From positions 1,303,440-1,367,439 of the forward strand of contig NZ_BMNE01000002.1 in assembly GCF_014646295.1 (NCBI RefSeq): a stretch of 64,000 nucleotides of DNA. The letters run 5' to 3'. A model generated the notes under the pieces. The model did no database searches and was not told the origin of the DNA. It worked only from the letters and a program-made list of their open reading frames with translations. A program made the translations under genes and the position numbers. This document shows, one piece after another, positions 34,187 to 43,399 of the stretch. This DNA comes from Nocardia rhizosphaerihabitans. GTDB lineage: Bacteria; Actinomycetota; Actinomycetes; Mycobacteriales; Mycobacteriaceae. Positions within the stretch are counted from its first letter, which is position 1, and every line of letters begins with the position of its first letter.

Positions 34187-35266
34187 TCAGAGCGACCGGG
34201 GGATGGCGTCGAGGCGGCGCTCGGCGAATCGGTTTGCGGCAGCACCGGTCCCGATGCCCTCGGCCTTGGCTGCGGCGATGATCTCGCGGCAGCGCGGGTA
34301 GATGTCGGCGACCTCGGCTTCCACCTCGGCCGGGGCCGCGGCGCGCAGCTCGCCGGCCACCTGGATGAGTCCGCCGCCGTTGGCGACGAAATCGGGCACC
34401 CAGGTGATGCCGCGATCGGTCAGCGCCTGTTCGATATCGGGTGTCGCGAGCTGGTTGTTGGCGGCGCCACAGATGAGCTTGGCCTCGATCGTCGCGGCGC
34501 TCGACGCGGTGAGCGTGGCGCCCATCGCGCACGGGGCGTACACGTCGACGGGTGCGGTGGACACCGTGGACAACAGCCGCACCGCGGGCTGTTCCGCGGC
34601 GATACGCCGCAGTGCCGCCTCGTTCACATCCGTGACGCAGACGTCGGCGCCGTCGGCGAGCAGCAGGGCGGTGAGCTCGCGGCCGACCTTGCCGACACCC
34701 TCGACCCCGACGGTGCGGCCCGCCAGTGTTGGTGCGCCCCAGACGGATTCGGCTCCGGCGCGCATCGCGTGGAACACGCCGAGCGCGGTCAGCCTGGCGC
34801 TGTCACCGCTGCCGCCTGCGGCGACGCTGCGGCCGGTGACGTGGCGGGTGTGCTTGCCGATGACATCCAGATCGTCGGTGTCGGTGCCCACATCACCCGC
34901 GGTGATGTAGCGCCCGCCGAGCGTGTTCACGAAGCGCGCGTAGGCGGCGAGCAGTTCCTCGCTCTTCATGGTCGCCGGATCACCGATGATCACCGCTTTG
35001 CCGCCACCGAGGTCGACGCCGGCGGCCGCCGCCTTGTAGGTCATGCCCCACGACAGCCGCAGCACGTCCTGCAAGGCCGCGGACTCGTCGGCGTACGGGT
35101 AGAAGCGAGTCCCGCCCAGGGCCGGGCCGAGCGCCGTCGAGTGGATCGCGATGATCGCCTTCAGCCCCGACTTGTCGTCCTCACAGAACACCACCTGCTC
35201 GTGGGCGCGGGCGCTGAGCTCGTGCGATCGGCCGAAGACTCCTGCCTCGGTGTGCACAACGGTCAC
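34187..35266 (-). CDS. Leu/Val/Phe-type amino acid dehydrogenase
   Basis: 359 aa. NAD-dependent oxidative deaminase of the Glu/Leu/Phe/Val dehydrogenase family: the Gly-rich substrate loop LGPALGGTRFYPY, catalytic-Lys segment LSWGMTYKAAAAGVDLGGGKAVI, and NAD-site VGVEGVGKVGRELTALL. It converts an amino acid to its 2-oxo acid plus ammonia. GTG start with GAAAGGA upstream. Flanking genes for a permease, a 2-oxoacid ferredoxin oxidoreductase and an Lrp regulator together make an amino-acid degradation set. Confidence 0.93.
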   Translation of the reverse strand: MTVVHTEAGVFGRSHELSARAHEQVVFCEDDKSGLKAIIAIHSTALGPALGGTRFYPYADESAALQDVLRLSWGMTYKAAAAGVDLGGGKAVIIGDPATMKSEELLAAYARFVNTLGGRYITAGDVGTDTDDLDVIGKHTRHVTGRSVAAGGSGDSARLTALGVFHAMRAGAESVWGAPTLAGRTVGVEGVGKVGRELTALLLADGADVCVTDVNEAALRRIAAEQPAVRLLSTVSTAPVDVYAPCAMGATLTASSAATIEAKLICGAANNQLATPDIEQALTDRGITWVPDFVANGGGLIQVAGELRAAAPAEVEAEVADIYPRCREIIAAAKAEGIGTGAAANRFAERRLDAIPRSL

Positions 35267-35302
35267 TGTCGATTCCTTTCCTGTTGCCGCCCAGCACGGG
35301 TC

Positions 35303-35406
35303 GTGCCCTGGGTCGGGCGGTGTGTGGTGCCGCGGGTCCGCGGCGGTTTTGCGGTGCCGCAGGTGCGCGGCGGTGTTGTCGTGCCGCGGGGAGCGGCGCA
35401 GTTGCG
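35303..35406. repeat. Tandem 27-bp repeat
   Basis: Between the dehydrogenase start and the oxidoreductase stop there are consecutive units starting GTGCCGC at 35327, 35354 and 35381 (27, 27 and 26 bases) with a shared GCGGCGGT(G)TTG part, plus a degenerate partial unit at 35303-35326. It lies in the 146-base non-coding gap. Confidence 0.75.
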
Positions 35407-35412
35407 TCCCGG

Positions 35413-38400
35413 TCAGTACTCGATGCCGAGCTCTCGGAGTCCGGCGCGGTACAGCTCGACATTGCCGAGCTTGATGTCCTCGTAGCCGCGCACGACATCG
35501 GGAAGAGCGGCGGCCGCGGTGGCCGTGTCGTAGTTCGCCGGGTCCAGGTCGCTCGCCAGGCGAGCCACCATGGAGGTGTAGTGGGCCAGCAGTTCCCGCT
35601 CGACCTTGCGCACGTGGGCGTAGCCGAAGGGATCGAGCCGGGTGCCACGCAGGAACTTGCCCTTGGCGAGAACCTTCAGCGCCACATGCGATTTCGGTGC
35701 GAGCCCGATCTTCTTGCGACGGCCCATCGCGCGCAGGGCCGGGGGATGCAGCTTGTAGGTGAGCTTCTCGCCGCCCGGCACCTGGGCCTGCACCTCGGCG
35801 AGGAAGGCGGGATCGACCAGCAGCCGCGCCACCTCGTACTCGTCCTTGTAGGCGGTGAACTTGTACAGCCCGCGCGCCACCGCCTCGCTGAACTCGGTCC
35901 GCTCGGTGACGGCCCGCTCGGCCGACCAGGCGAGTTCGACGGTCTCGACATACCGCCGAGCTACCTTGGCATTCTGGTAGCCCACCAGCTCGGCCGCCCG
36001 CAGTTCCACGAGCCGCCGCACCTCGCCCTCGAAGCTGGTGTGCGCCAATACTTCCGCGGGTGCCACCGGCGGGGTCCGCCGCGGCTGCCCCTCATCGACA
36101 GCCGCGGCGAACGCCGCCGGATCGGCGACGGCGACGCGCCCCCAGCGGAAGGCCGCGATCGTCGCGTCCACCGCGACGCCGTTGATGCCGATGGCCTCCT
36201 CGATCGCCGCGACGGGCAGTCGCAGCCCACCGGACTGGACCGCCGCACCGACGATCAGGAAGTTGGCCGCCGCGGTGTTGCCGAACAAGGTCTGCGCCGC
36301 CGCGAGCGCGTCGAAGTGGCTGATCGAATTCGTCACCGTCGCAAGCCGATCCAGCAGCGAATCGGCGGCGGGGTAGGTCACCGACTTGTCGTAGACCATG
36401 TCGCCGGTCGGGGTCTGGCTCGTCGAGGCCACCGCCACGGTGCTCGCCGCGTCGCCGTACTGGAGATAGCGGGGATCGGTCGCGGTGAGCAGATCGACGG
36501 CGAGCAGGCAGTCCGCGCTGCCCGGGGTGAGCCGGTTCGACGGCTCCAATTCCCCGGTGGAGAAGCGCAGGTGGGACACTACCGGCCCGGCCTTCTGGCT
36601 CAGGCCGATCTGATCCAGGCTCTCGACCTCGTAGCCGGCCCGCAGGGCAGCCGTGGCCAGGACCTGGTTCACCGTCACGATGCCGGTGCCGCCGATGCCC
36701 GCGATCAGCACGTTCTGTGTCCGCTGCGGCGCGTCGGCACCGGGGTCGGCGACCACGGGCGGCTCGACGGCCTTGCGCGGCTTGGTTGTGCCCTTATCCG
36801 GAACCACTTCCACCGTGACGAACGACGGGCAGTCGCCGTCCAGGCAGCTGTAGTCGGTGTTGCACGAGGTCTGATCGATGCGGGTCTTGCGGCCGAATTC
36901 GGTGTCGACCGGCTGCACGGACAGGCAGTTCGACTTGGTGCCGCAGTCGCCGCAGCCTTCGCAGACGGCCTCGTTGATCACCACCCGGGTGTTGCGGACC
37001 GGCAGCGCGCCGCGCTTGCGCTGCCTGCGCGCATCGGCGGCGCAGTGCTGATCGTAGATCAGCACGGTGACGCCCTCGACCTCGCGCAGCAGTTTCTGCG
37101 CCTCGTCGAGCCGGTCGCGGTGCCACAGCAGCGTGCCCTTGGCCAGTGCCCGCTTGGTGTGGCGCTGGGGTTCGTCGGCGCAGATGATGATCTTGCGGAC
37201 GCCCTCGACGGTGAGCTTGTGGGTCAGCTGCGCGACGGTCAGCCCGCCCTCCACGTCCTGGGCGCCGGTCATCGCGACGACCTCGTTCCACAGCAGCTTG
37301 TAGGTGATGTTCACCCCGGCCGCGACGCAGGCCTGCACGGCCAGCTGGCCGGAATGGAAGAACGTGCCGTCGCCGATGTTCTGGAACAGGTGCGGCACGT
37401 CGGTGAAGGGCGCCTGCCCGATCCACTGGCTGCCCTCGCCGCCCATCTGGGTCAGCCCGGTGACCGCGCTGTCGGTGCGGCCCGACATCGTCACCAGCGT
37501 GTGGCAGCCGATGCCACCGCCGCCGATCGAGCCGTCGGGCAGCGCGGTGGAGCGGTTGTGCGGGCAGCCGCTGCAGAAGTACGGGGTTCGCTTGGTGGAC
37601 AGCACCTCGAGCGGAAGTGGCGGCGGCGCAGCCCGTTTCAGCTCGACCCGCTCGCGCAGCACCCGACGCAGCGGCGCCAGCAGCCGTCCGGCGGTGAGCT
37701 CGCCGTCGACCGGCATCAGCCGGCTGCCGCGTGCGTCGTGCTTGCCGAGGATGCGCGGGGCGGCGGTGGTGCCGTAGAGGATCTCGCGGATCTGGGTCTC
37801 GATGAACGCGGTCTTGTCCTCGACCACGATCAGTTCGTCGAGCCCGCGGGCGAACTCGGTGACGGCGGCCGCGCCGACGGGATAGGGCATGCCGATGCGC
37901 AGCAGCCGGATGCCGGCCCGGTGCATGGCCGCCTCGTCGACGCCCAGATCGAGCAGTGCCTGGCGGACCGCGTCGAAGGTGGTCCCGGTGGCCGCGATGC
38001 CCACCTTCGCCTCGGCCGGATCCACCTCGATGGTGTCGAGGGCGTTGGCCGCCGAGAAGGCCTGCACCGTCGCCCAGCGCGGCCCGTAGAGGTCGGCCTC
38101 GGCGAGCACGCTGTCGGTCGGCGCCGCCATCGGCCGCTGCCGGTAGGTGAAAGGCTTTCCCTCCCACTGCACTTCGGGCACCGTGACGGCGAGATCGGCC
38201 ACGTCCGCATCGACCGTCCACGCGCCGTCGGCGACATCGGCGACGATCTTCAACGCCACCACGCAGCCCGAGGCCCGCGACATCGCGATGCCCTGCATCC
38301 CGAGGGTGATGATCTCCTCGGCGTTGCGCGGGAACAGCACCGGAACGCCCATGGCGGCCAGCGAACGCTCGCTGACGGCGGGCACCGTCGACGACTTCGA

Positions 38401-38886
38401 CGCCGGATCGTCGCCGACCAGCAGCAGGACGCCGCCGCGCGGGTTCACGCCGTACATGTTGGCGTGGCGAATGGCATCGGTCGCGCGATCCACGCCGGGA
38501 CCCTTGCCGTACCACACGCCGACCACACCGTCGTGGGTCGCCTGTCCGGCGGGCAGGTCGGCCTGGCTGCCCCAGACCGAGGTGGCGGCCAGTTCCTCGT
38601 TGAATCCGGGGACGAAGGTGATGTCGTGTTCAGCGAGCACGTCCGGCATGCCGAGCAGCATCTTGTCCACCCCGCCCAGCGGACTGCCCTGATACCCGGA
38701 CACGAACGTCGCGACCCGGCGCCCGGCGCGGATATCGCGCACATGCTGTTCCACCATCAGCCTGGCGATGGCCTGCACGCCGGTGAGCAGGACCGGACCG
38801 GCCCCGGAGCGATAGCGATCGGCGAGGTCGTAGGGCGCGGCAGGCTCGGCCTGCGGCCGGGCGGTCGGACAGACGACGGTGGTCAT
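35413..38886 (-). CDS. Indolepyruvate ferredoxin oxidoreductase family protein (fused)
   Basis: 1157 aa, single-chain. The thiamine-diphosphate N-terminal part has SGYQGSPLGGVDKML, and GMPYPVGAAAV lies in the middle. Two cysteine clusters follow (YFCSGCPHNRS and CEGCGDCGTKSNC, a ferredoxin-like iron-sulfur site, with a further C/D-rich TSCNTDYSCLDGDC). The gamma-type oxidoreductase domain begins IAGIGGTGIVTVNQVLA, and a DUF6537-like C terminus closes the protein. It decarboxylates aromatic or branched 2-oxo acids to acyl-CoA. ATG at 38886 was chosen; the frame runs to 38979. Next to an amino-acid dehydrogenase it would take the 2-oxo acid product. Confidence 0.93.
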   Translation of the reverse strand: MTTVVCPTARPQAEPAAPYDLADRYRSGAGPVLLTGVQAIARLMVEQHVRDIRAGRRVATFVSGYQGSPLGGVDKMLLGMPDVLAEHDITFVPGFNEELAATSVWGSQADLPAGQATHDGVVGVWYGKGPGVDRATDAIRHANMYGVNPRGGVLLLVGDDPASKSSTVPAVSERSLAAMGVPVLFPRNAEEIITLGMQGIAMSRASGCVVALKIVADVADGAWTVDADVADLAVTVPEVQWEGKPFTYRQRPMAAPTDSVLAEADLYGPRWATVQAFSAANALDTIEVDPAEAKVGIAATGTTFDAVRQALLDLGVDEAAMHRAGIRLLRIGMPYPVGAAAVTEFARGLDELIVVEDKTAFIETQIREILYGTTAAPRILGKHDARGSRLMPVDGELTAGRLLAPLRRVLRERVELKRAAPPPLPLEVLSTKRTPYFCSGCPHNRSTALPDGSIGGGGIGCHTLVTMSGRTDSAVTGLTQMGGEGSQWIGQAPFTDVPHLFQNIGDGTFFHSGQLAVQACVAAGVNITYKLLWNEVVAMTGAQDVEGGLTVAQLTHKLTVEGVRKIIICADEPQRHTKRALAKGTLLWHRDRLDEAQKLLREVEGVTVLIYDQHCAADARRQRKRGALPVRNTRVVINEAVCEGCGDCGTKSNCLSVQPVDTEFGRKTRIDQTSCNTDYSCLDGDCPSFVTVEVVPDKGTTKPRKAVEPPVVADPGADAPQRTQNVLIAGIGGTGIVTVNQVLATAALRAGYEVESLDQIGLSQKAGPVVSHLRFSTGELEPSNRLTPGSADCLLAVDLLTATDPRYLQYGDAASTVAVASTSQTPTGDMVYDKSVTYPAADSLLDRLATVTNSISHFDALAAAQTLFGNTAAANFLIVGAAVQSGGLRLPVAAIEEAIGINGVAVDATIAAFRWGRVAVADPAAFAAAVDEGQPRRTPPVAPAEVLAHTSFEGEVRRLVELRAAELVGYQNAKVARRYVETVELAWSAERAVTERTEFSEAVARGLYKFTAYKDEYEVARLLVDPAFLAEVQAQVPGGEKLTYKLHPPALRAMGRRKKIGLAPKSHVALKVLAKGKFLRGTRLDPFGYAHVRKVERELLAHYTSMVARLASDLDPANYDTATAAAALPDVVRGYEDIKLGNVELYRAGLRELGIEY

Positions 38887-39083
38887 AGACGCCTCACCAC
38901 ACTTTCCACAACCCAGATCGTGAGCTGCGCAACGAAGGAACTTGCTATCGGTGCAGCGAAATGTGCCGTGGAGGGGCAATCGGTGTCAACAGTCAGTCGA
39001 AAAGTTGATCAGTCTGCTCAAAAGTGATCTAGACCACTGGGTCGGATGTGCCAATCTGCTCGAGCGGAGAGACCTGCGTCACA

Positions 39084-39569
39084 TCACGGCTGGTTCGTCC
39101 GCTTGGTCAAATGGTCGACCAGCGGCAGGCTCCGGTACCCGATCGGCGTGGCCAGCGCGAGCATCGTCTCGGTGTGGTTCACGCCGTCGATGGCATGCAC
39201 CCGCTGGATGATTTCCAGCAGATCCTGCTGTGATTGCGCCGCGATGCGGACCAGCAGATCGGCGCGACCGGTGGTGGCGTGCGCCTCGAGCACGTGCGGG
39301 AAGCCGCGCAGCGTCTCGATGATCGGATCCATCTTGTTCTGATCGAGTTCGATGCCGAGGAACGCGTGCACGGCGAACCCGATCGCCTGCACATCGATAT
39401 CGGGCGGATAACCACGCACCGCGCCCGAGGATTCCAGCCGCTTCATCCGCGCCTGCACCGTGTTGCGGGCGATGCCGAGCCGCTGCGCCAGCTCGAGAAT
39501 CGGCGCCCGCGGGTCGCGCGCCAGTTCGGCCAGCAACGCGGCGTCGAGAGCATCGAACTTGATGGTCAT
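39084..39569 (-). CDS. Lrp/AsnC-family transcriptional regulator
   Basis: 161 aa. N-terminal HTH: LDAALLAELARDPRAPILELAQRLGIARNTVQARMKRLE; C-terminal RAM/effector domain with HVLEAHATTGRADLLVRI. Lrp proteins sense amino acids as octamers or dimers. It lies 197 bases upstream of the 2-oxoacid oxidoreductase on the same strand, so it probably controls the oxidoreductase/dehydrogenase/permease series in response to the substrate amino acid. Confidence 0.93.
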   Translation of the reverse strand: MTIKFDALDAALLAELARDPRAPILELAQRLGIARNTVQARMKRLESSGAVRGYPPDIDVQAIGFAVHAFLGIELDQNKMDPIIETLRGFPHVLEAHATTGRADLLVRIAAQSQQDLLEIIQRVHAIDGVNHTETMLALATPIGYRSLPLVDHLTKRTNQP

Positions 39570-39690
39570 GGGCGCATTGTGGCACGGCGGAAACCGGACC
39601 TGCGCGGAGGAAGCTCTTCGAGAACCGATAAGGTGATACAGGGGGTTACACCTAGTTTCTCCCGTCGTCGCGATCTATCCGGAGATGTAC

Positions 39691-40791
39691 ATGGGCCCCT
39701 TGTCGGTTGCGCTGCGCAATGCGGTCGCACTCTTCAGCGACGGCGTCGAGCCGTACACGCCGACGCCGTCGGACATCGTCTACGACGAACCGCACCGTCG
39801 GCTCCTGCGCTACCGTCGCGCCACCCCGGCCACGGGCAATCCCGTGCTCCTGGTTCCACCGCTGGCGGTGACCATTTCCTGCTACGACATGCGGCCGAGT
39901 CAGAGCCTGGTGCGCTTCCTGCTCGATCTGGGTCGCGAGGTCTATGTCATCGACTATGGCGAGATCACCTACGCGGACCGCGATCTCGGCTTCGAGGAAT
40001 GGGTCGACGACATCGTGCCGACGGCGATCGCCACGGTCGGCGCCGACACCGAAGGCGCCGCTGTCGAGCTGATCGGATGGTCGTTCGGCGGCACCATGAG
40101 TGTGCTCACCGCCGCGGCGCACCCTGACCTGCCGATCGGCTCGGTCACCGCGGTCGGTACCCCGTTCGACCAGCGGCGCAACGGCCAGATCTCGCTGGCC
40201 CGCCGGTTCGGCCAGCTCACCGGCGGCCGCGAGGTCACCCTGCCGGTCCGGGTCGCCGGTGGCGTTCCGAAGTACGGGGTGCGGGCCGGATTCCGCATCC
40301 AGTCGATCGACCGTGAGCTCACCAAGCCCTGGTACATCGCCCGCAATATCGCCGACACCGAGGCACTGGCCCGCATGCAATCGGTGGATAGATTCATGGA
40401 CACCATGCCCGGCTACCCGGGCCGGTTCTACCGCCAGGCCTATCGCCAACTGATCATCCGCAACGAAATGCTGAAGGGCACAGTGCATTTGCGCCCCGAC
40501 CGCGCGATCGACCTCACCGAACTCATCGCGCCGACCCAGCTGATCGGTGGCACCAAGGACGCCCTGGCTTCCTCGGCGTCCGTCGCGGCAGGCGTCCAGG
40601 TCCTCACCGGCGCGCCGGAGGTCCGCTTCACCGAGGTCCCGGGAAGCCACCTCGGCATCATCGCGGGCCCCGCCGCCCGCGACACCACCTGGGCGACCAT
40701 CGCGGACTTCCTCGGCAGCGTCCGCTCATCCCCCGGACGCCGTCGCCGACCCGCTGACCGGGCATCGTCTGCGGGGTTGCGGGCGCTCTGA
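39691..40791 (+). CDS. PhaC-like alpha/beta hydrolase
   Basis: 366 aa. Alpha/beta-hydrolase resembling class III polyhydroxyalkanoate synthase or related acyltransferases: NPVLLVPPLAVTISCYDMRP, VIDYGEI, the nucleophile elbow LIGWSFGGTMSV (Ser instead of the Cys of true PHA synthases), the Asp region LIGGTKDAL and the His in VPGSHLGIIAG. Ser in the elbow suggests a hydrolase, not a polymerase. ATG at 39691 has GGAG at the right spacing; ATG at 39685 is alternative. Divergent from Lrp. Confidence 0.8.
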   Translation: MGPLSVALRNAVALFSDGVEPYTPTPSDIVYDEPHRRLLRYRRATPATGNPVLLVPPLAVTISCYDMRPSQSLVRFLLDLGREVYVIDYGEITYADRDLGFEEWVDDIVPTAIATVGADTEGAAVELIGWSFGGTMSVLTAAAHPDLPIGSVTAVGTPFDQRRNGQISLARRFGQLTGGREVTLPVRVAGGVPKYGVRAGFRIQSIDRELTKPWYIARNIADTEALARMQSVDRFMDTMPGYPGRFYRQAYRQLIIRNEMLKGTVHLRPDRAIDLTELIAPTQLIGGTKDALASSASVAAGVQVLTGAPEVRFTEVPGSHLGIIAGPAARDTTWATIADFLGSVRSSPGRRRRPADRASSAGLRAL

Positions 40792-40799
40792 ACTCGGCA

Positions 40800-40828
40800 G
40801 ACCCCGGCCGAAGCGCTCGGCCGGGGTC
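40800..40828. terminator. Bidirectional terminator hairpin
   Basis: GACCCCGGCCGA-AGCGC-TCGGCCGGGGTC, a perfect 12-bp stem between convergent genes. Confidence 0.83.
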
Positions 40829-40848
40829 CGCCGCCGACGGCGTCGCTA

Positions 40849-41184
40849 CTAGCGGATCTCTCGGGTGAGCCGGGACGACCACGGACACCAGAAGCAACCC
40901 GGCAGGAATGCGCCGCAAGCCTCGTCCAGGTGGTCTTCGAGGTAGTTGATGGCCGAGTCGCAGACCTCGATCGCCATGGTGAAGAAGGTGATCGTGTCGG
41001 GGTCGAGATGGAAGCTCCAACCCGGGTTGTAGTCGACCGCCTGTTTCCTGATGCGTCCCATGACATGGATCGACATCTGCTCCTCGCCGGACAGAATCCG
41101 ACGCGCTTCCTCGATGCGCTGCTCATTGGTGAGCCGGATAACGAATTCCTTGCCGGAGTAATCGGTGAATGCGAAGTCCGCCAT
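40849..41184 (-). CDS. BP74-N-like small protein
   Basis: 111 aa. It resembles, from memory, the N-terminal domain of the Dictyostelium calmodulin-binding-related protein BP74: ADFAFTDYSGKEFVIRLT at the start, HVMGRIRKQAVDYNPGWSFHLDP in the middle and GAFLPGCFWCPWSSRLTREI at the end. Function in bacteria is unknown; there is no signal peptide. ATG at 41184 has GGGAG upstream. Its base composition is a little lower in GC than its neighbours, consistent with transfer. A single gene convergent with the PhaC-like hydrolase. Confidence 0.7.
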   Translation of the reverse strand: MADFAFTDYSGKEFVIRLTNEQRIEEARRILSGEEQMSIHVMGRIRKQAVDYNPGWSFHLDPDTITFFTMAIEVCDSAINYLEDHLDEACGAFLPGCFWCPWSSRLTREIR

Positions 41185-41351
41185 GACACATCTCCCTGCC
41201 AAAAGTTGGTGGATGGAGTTTGCGTGCGGTTCTGCATCAGAGCACTCAGTATCGTATCGGCGTGCGAGCGCCGTTGTAAACGAAATTCTCTGTGCGCCAA
41301 TCGAAATTCGACCGGCCGCCGGTTTCCGACCGCGGTAACCTGGCCGAGGGG

Positions 41352-42383
41352 TCAGTTCCGGCTCTGGTTAGCGGCGTAGTCGCCGTCGCTTCGCAGGGAA
41401 AACTGGGCCCGGATCGACTTTCCGGCGAAAGTCAATTCACGGATCGCGATCGCGCCCCGGGCAACGGGGGCGGCGACTCGGCCCTCGGCGTCGATCAGCA
41501 CGGCCGACGGTGTGCCGCGGACGCGGTATCGCAGCGCCGCCTCGTTGCCCTGCTGCACCAGCGACGGGATCTCGCCCAGACCCTGTTCGATACCCCACAC
41601 GGCCTGCTCCTCGGCGTCGCCGTTCCCGACGACGACCATGGTCATGGCTGTGCGCGCCCGCCACCGCGGCAGCTCGCGGGCCAGCGCGGCGCACATCTCA
41701 CAGCCCGGGTGCACGAACACCAGCAGCACCGCCCGGCCCATCGAGAGCAGATCCGCGAGGTTCGTGCGGGCGCCAGCGACGTCGAGCAACTCGAACTCCG
41801 GCGCGACCGAGCCGACCGGCAAGCCCTCGGCGCCCAGCGTCGAGAGCGCCTGCTCGTCCAGCCGCCGCCGCAGCGCGCCGACCTGGCCGACCAGCCACGC
41901 CAGGACCCCGCACAGCACCGCACCCAGCGCGAGTCCGGTCGCGGCGTCGGCAGCCAGGCCCGCCGGCACCGAGGGATGGGCCAGCGCGCCCCACAGGACC
42001 ACCGCCGCGAGCACCATCAGCACACCGTTGCGCACGATGCTGCGCGCGCCGATCGGCCTCGTACTCGCCGCGCCGAAGCATGAGCACGAGGGGCGCTTGC
42101 CGCGCCGCAACAAGCCCACCATGACCACGGTGAAGACCGTCAGCAGGAGCAGCGCGCCGACCGCCGCCGCGGCGGCGGTCCACGGCAGGACGACGCCGAC
42201 CGCCACCACCACCTCGACGACCGGCAGCCCCCACGCCACGGCGGGCACCCACCGCACCGGCACCTCGAACTCGCCCACCGCCTGCCGCGTACCGGCGCGA
42301 TCGGCCAGTTTCCCCCAGGCCGACAACCCGAACACCACGGCGAGCGCCAACCGCGTGACCCACACCCCATATTCGATCAGCAT
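41352..42383 (-). CDS. MauE-type membrane domain fused to thioredoxin-like domain
   Basis: 343 aa. The N-terminal half (about 1-165) has four transmembrane helices of the MauE/DoxX type with a CSCFG motif after helix three. After another hydrophobic segment the C-terminal half is TlpA/MauD-like: PVGSVAPEFELLDVAGA, VFVHPGCEMCAAL (CxxC) and RVRGTPSAVLIDAEG. It should pass reducing equivalents across the membrane to an extracytoplasmic disulfide partner. ATG at 42383 gives GGGAGG a nine-base spacing. No methylamine dehydrogenase genes are nearby. Confidence 0.85.
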   Translation of the reverse strand: MLIEYGVWVTRLALAVVFGLSAWGKLADRAGTRQAVGEFEVPVRWVPAVAWGLPVVEVVVAVGVVLPWTAAAAAVGALLLLTVFTVVMVGLLRRGKRPSCSCFGAASTRPIGARSIVRNGVLMVLAAVVLWGALAHPSVPAGLAADAATGLALGAVLCGVLAWLVGQVGALRRRLDEQALSTLGAEGLPVGSVAPEFELLDVAGARTNLADLLSMGRAVLLVFVHPGCEMCAALARELPRWRARTAMTMVVVGNGDAEEQAVWGIEQGLGEIPSLVQQGNEAALRYRVRGTPSAVLIDAEGRVAAPVARGAIAIRELTFAGKSIRAQFSLRSDGDYAANQSRN

Positions 42384-42486
42384 GGGCCGCACCCTCCCAC
42401 ATCAGCGGTTATTCCAATTCGGAATCGCCGGAAGAGTGCTCGAGATGTGGCTGGTCCTCGTCGGTGATGTCACCGTTTTCGTGGCG

Positions 42487-43383
42487 CTACGGGCGGCGCT
42501 TCATGATCTCGTACATGGCGGTCCAGCTGTCCTTGCCGTGACCGGCGGCGATCGTCCGGTCGTACAGCGACTTGACCGCCTCGGGCAGCGCCAGGTCCAC
42601 TCCGGACGCCTTGGTTGCGCTGACGATATGGTCGGCGGTAGCGCCCATCATCGCAGCCGTGGCCTGCTCGCCGGGGTGGTGTCCCGCGTCGAGGTTCTCG
42701 CCCAGGTGCATGCTGGTCTCGGCTTTGGCGGCGAGCATCTGTCCGGTCTCGAGTACCATCCGGATCGCCTCCGGCGCGAACTCCGCTGCGTCGACTCCTG
42801 ACGCGGTCACCAGAGCGGTGGCGTGCACAACCGAGGCCAGGGTGGTCAGGAACACGTCCATATGCGCCAGGTAGTAAAGCTGCGCCAAGCCCACGTCCGC
42901 ACCGAGGAACCGCGGTTCCCCGATGTGCCGCAGCACCGGTGCGTTGGCCTCGAACACCGACTCCGGTCCGCTGTAGAAGACGTAGGCGGATTCGGTGCCG
43001 ACCGTTCGAGCCGGTGTCATGACGCCACCGGCGATGAAGTGCGCGCCGTGTCCGTCGGCCCAGGCGGCGGCCTCCCGGGTGGCGCCAGGGGAGTCGGAGC
43101 TGAGGTTGACGATGGTGCGTCCGCCCAAAGCGGACTCGGCGGTAGAGAGGATGTCGTACATCGCCTGGTAGTCGGTGAGACTGAGGATGACCAGGTCGCT
43201 GGAGGCCACCGCCTCGGTGGGGCTGGAGGCCAGCCGCGCGCCTGCGGCGACCAGCGGCTCGGCCCGCGACGCGGTGCGGTTCCATACCGTGACCGGGTAT
43301 CCGGCCGCCAGCAGGGTGTGGACCATCGCCTGCCCCATGGGGCCGAGGCCGATCAGGGTGACGGAGCTCTTCGCGGTGTTCAT
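42487..43383 (-). CDS. Imine-reductase-like NAD(P)-dependent oxidoreductase
   Basis: 298 aa. 6-phosphogluconate-dehydrogenase-like fold: LIGLGPMGQAMVHTLLAAGYPVTVWNRT binds NADP(H) (the Arg after Asn suits NADPH). The C-terminal helical domain has GADVGLAQLYYLAHMDVF, where Tyr-171 occupies the position of the catalytic Asp/Tyr in imine reductases, and ends AGHGKDSWTAMYEIMK. It may reduce cyclic imines or beta-hydroxyacid-like substrates. Preceded on the same strand by the remains of a close relative and a dyad element. Confidence 0.85.
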   Translation of the reverse strand: MNTAKSSVTLIGLGPMGQAMVHTLLAAGYPVTVWNRTASRAEPLVAAGARLASSPTEAVASSDLVILSLTDYQAMYDILSTAESALGGRTIVNLSSDSPGATREAAAWADGHGAHFIAGGVMTPARTVGTESAYVFYSGPESVFEANAPVLRHIGEPRFLGADVGLAQLYYLAHMDVFLTTLASVVHATALVTASGVDAAEFAPEAIRMVLETGQMLAAKAETSMHLGENLDAGHHPGEQATAAMMGATADHIVSATKASGVDLALPEAVKSLYDRTIAAGHGKDSWTAMYEIMKRRP

Positions 43384-43399
43384 GGTTGGTGGTTCCTGT

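Noticed and set aside
35284..39027. A 1247-codon plus-strand open frame opposite the indolepyruvate oxidoreductase
   Set aside because: Low-complexity composition and no recognisable motif, while the minus strand carries a complete enzyme with iron-sulfur and thiamine motifs.
41352..42383. Part of a methylamine dehydrogenase operon
   Set aside because: No mauA/B/D/F/G-like genes are present; the neighbours are unrelated.
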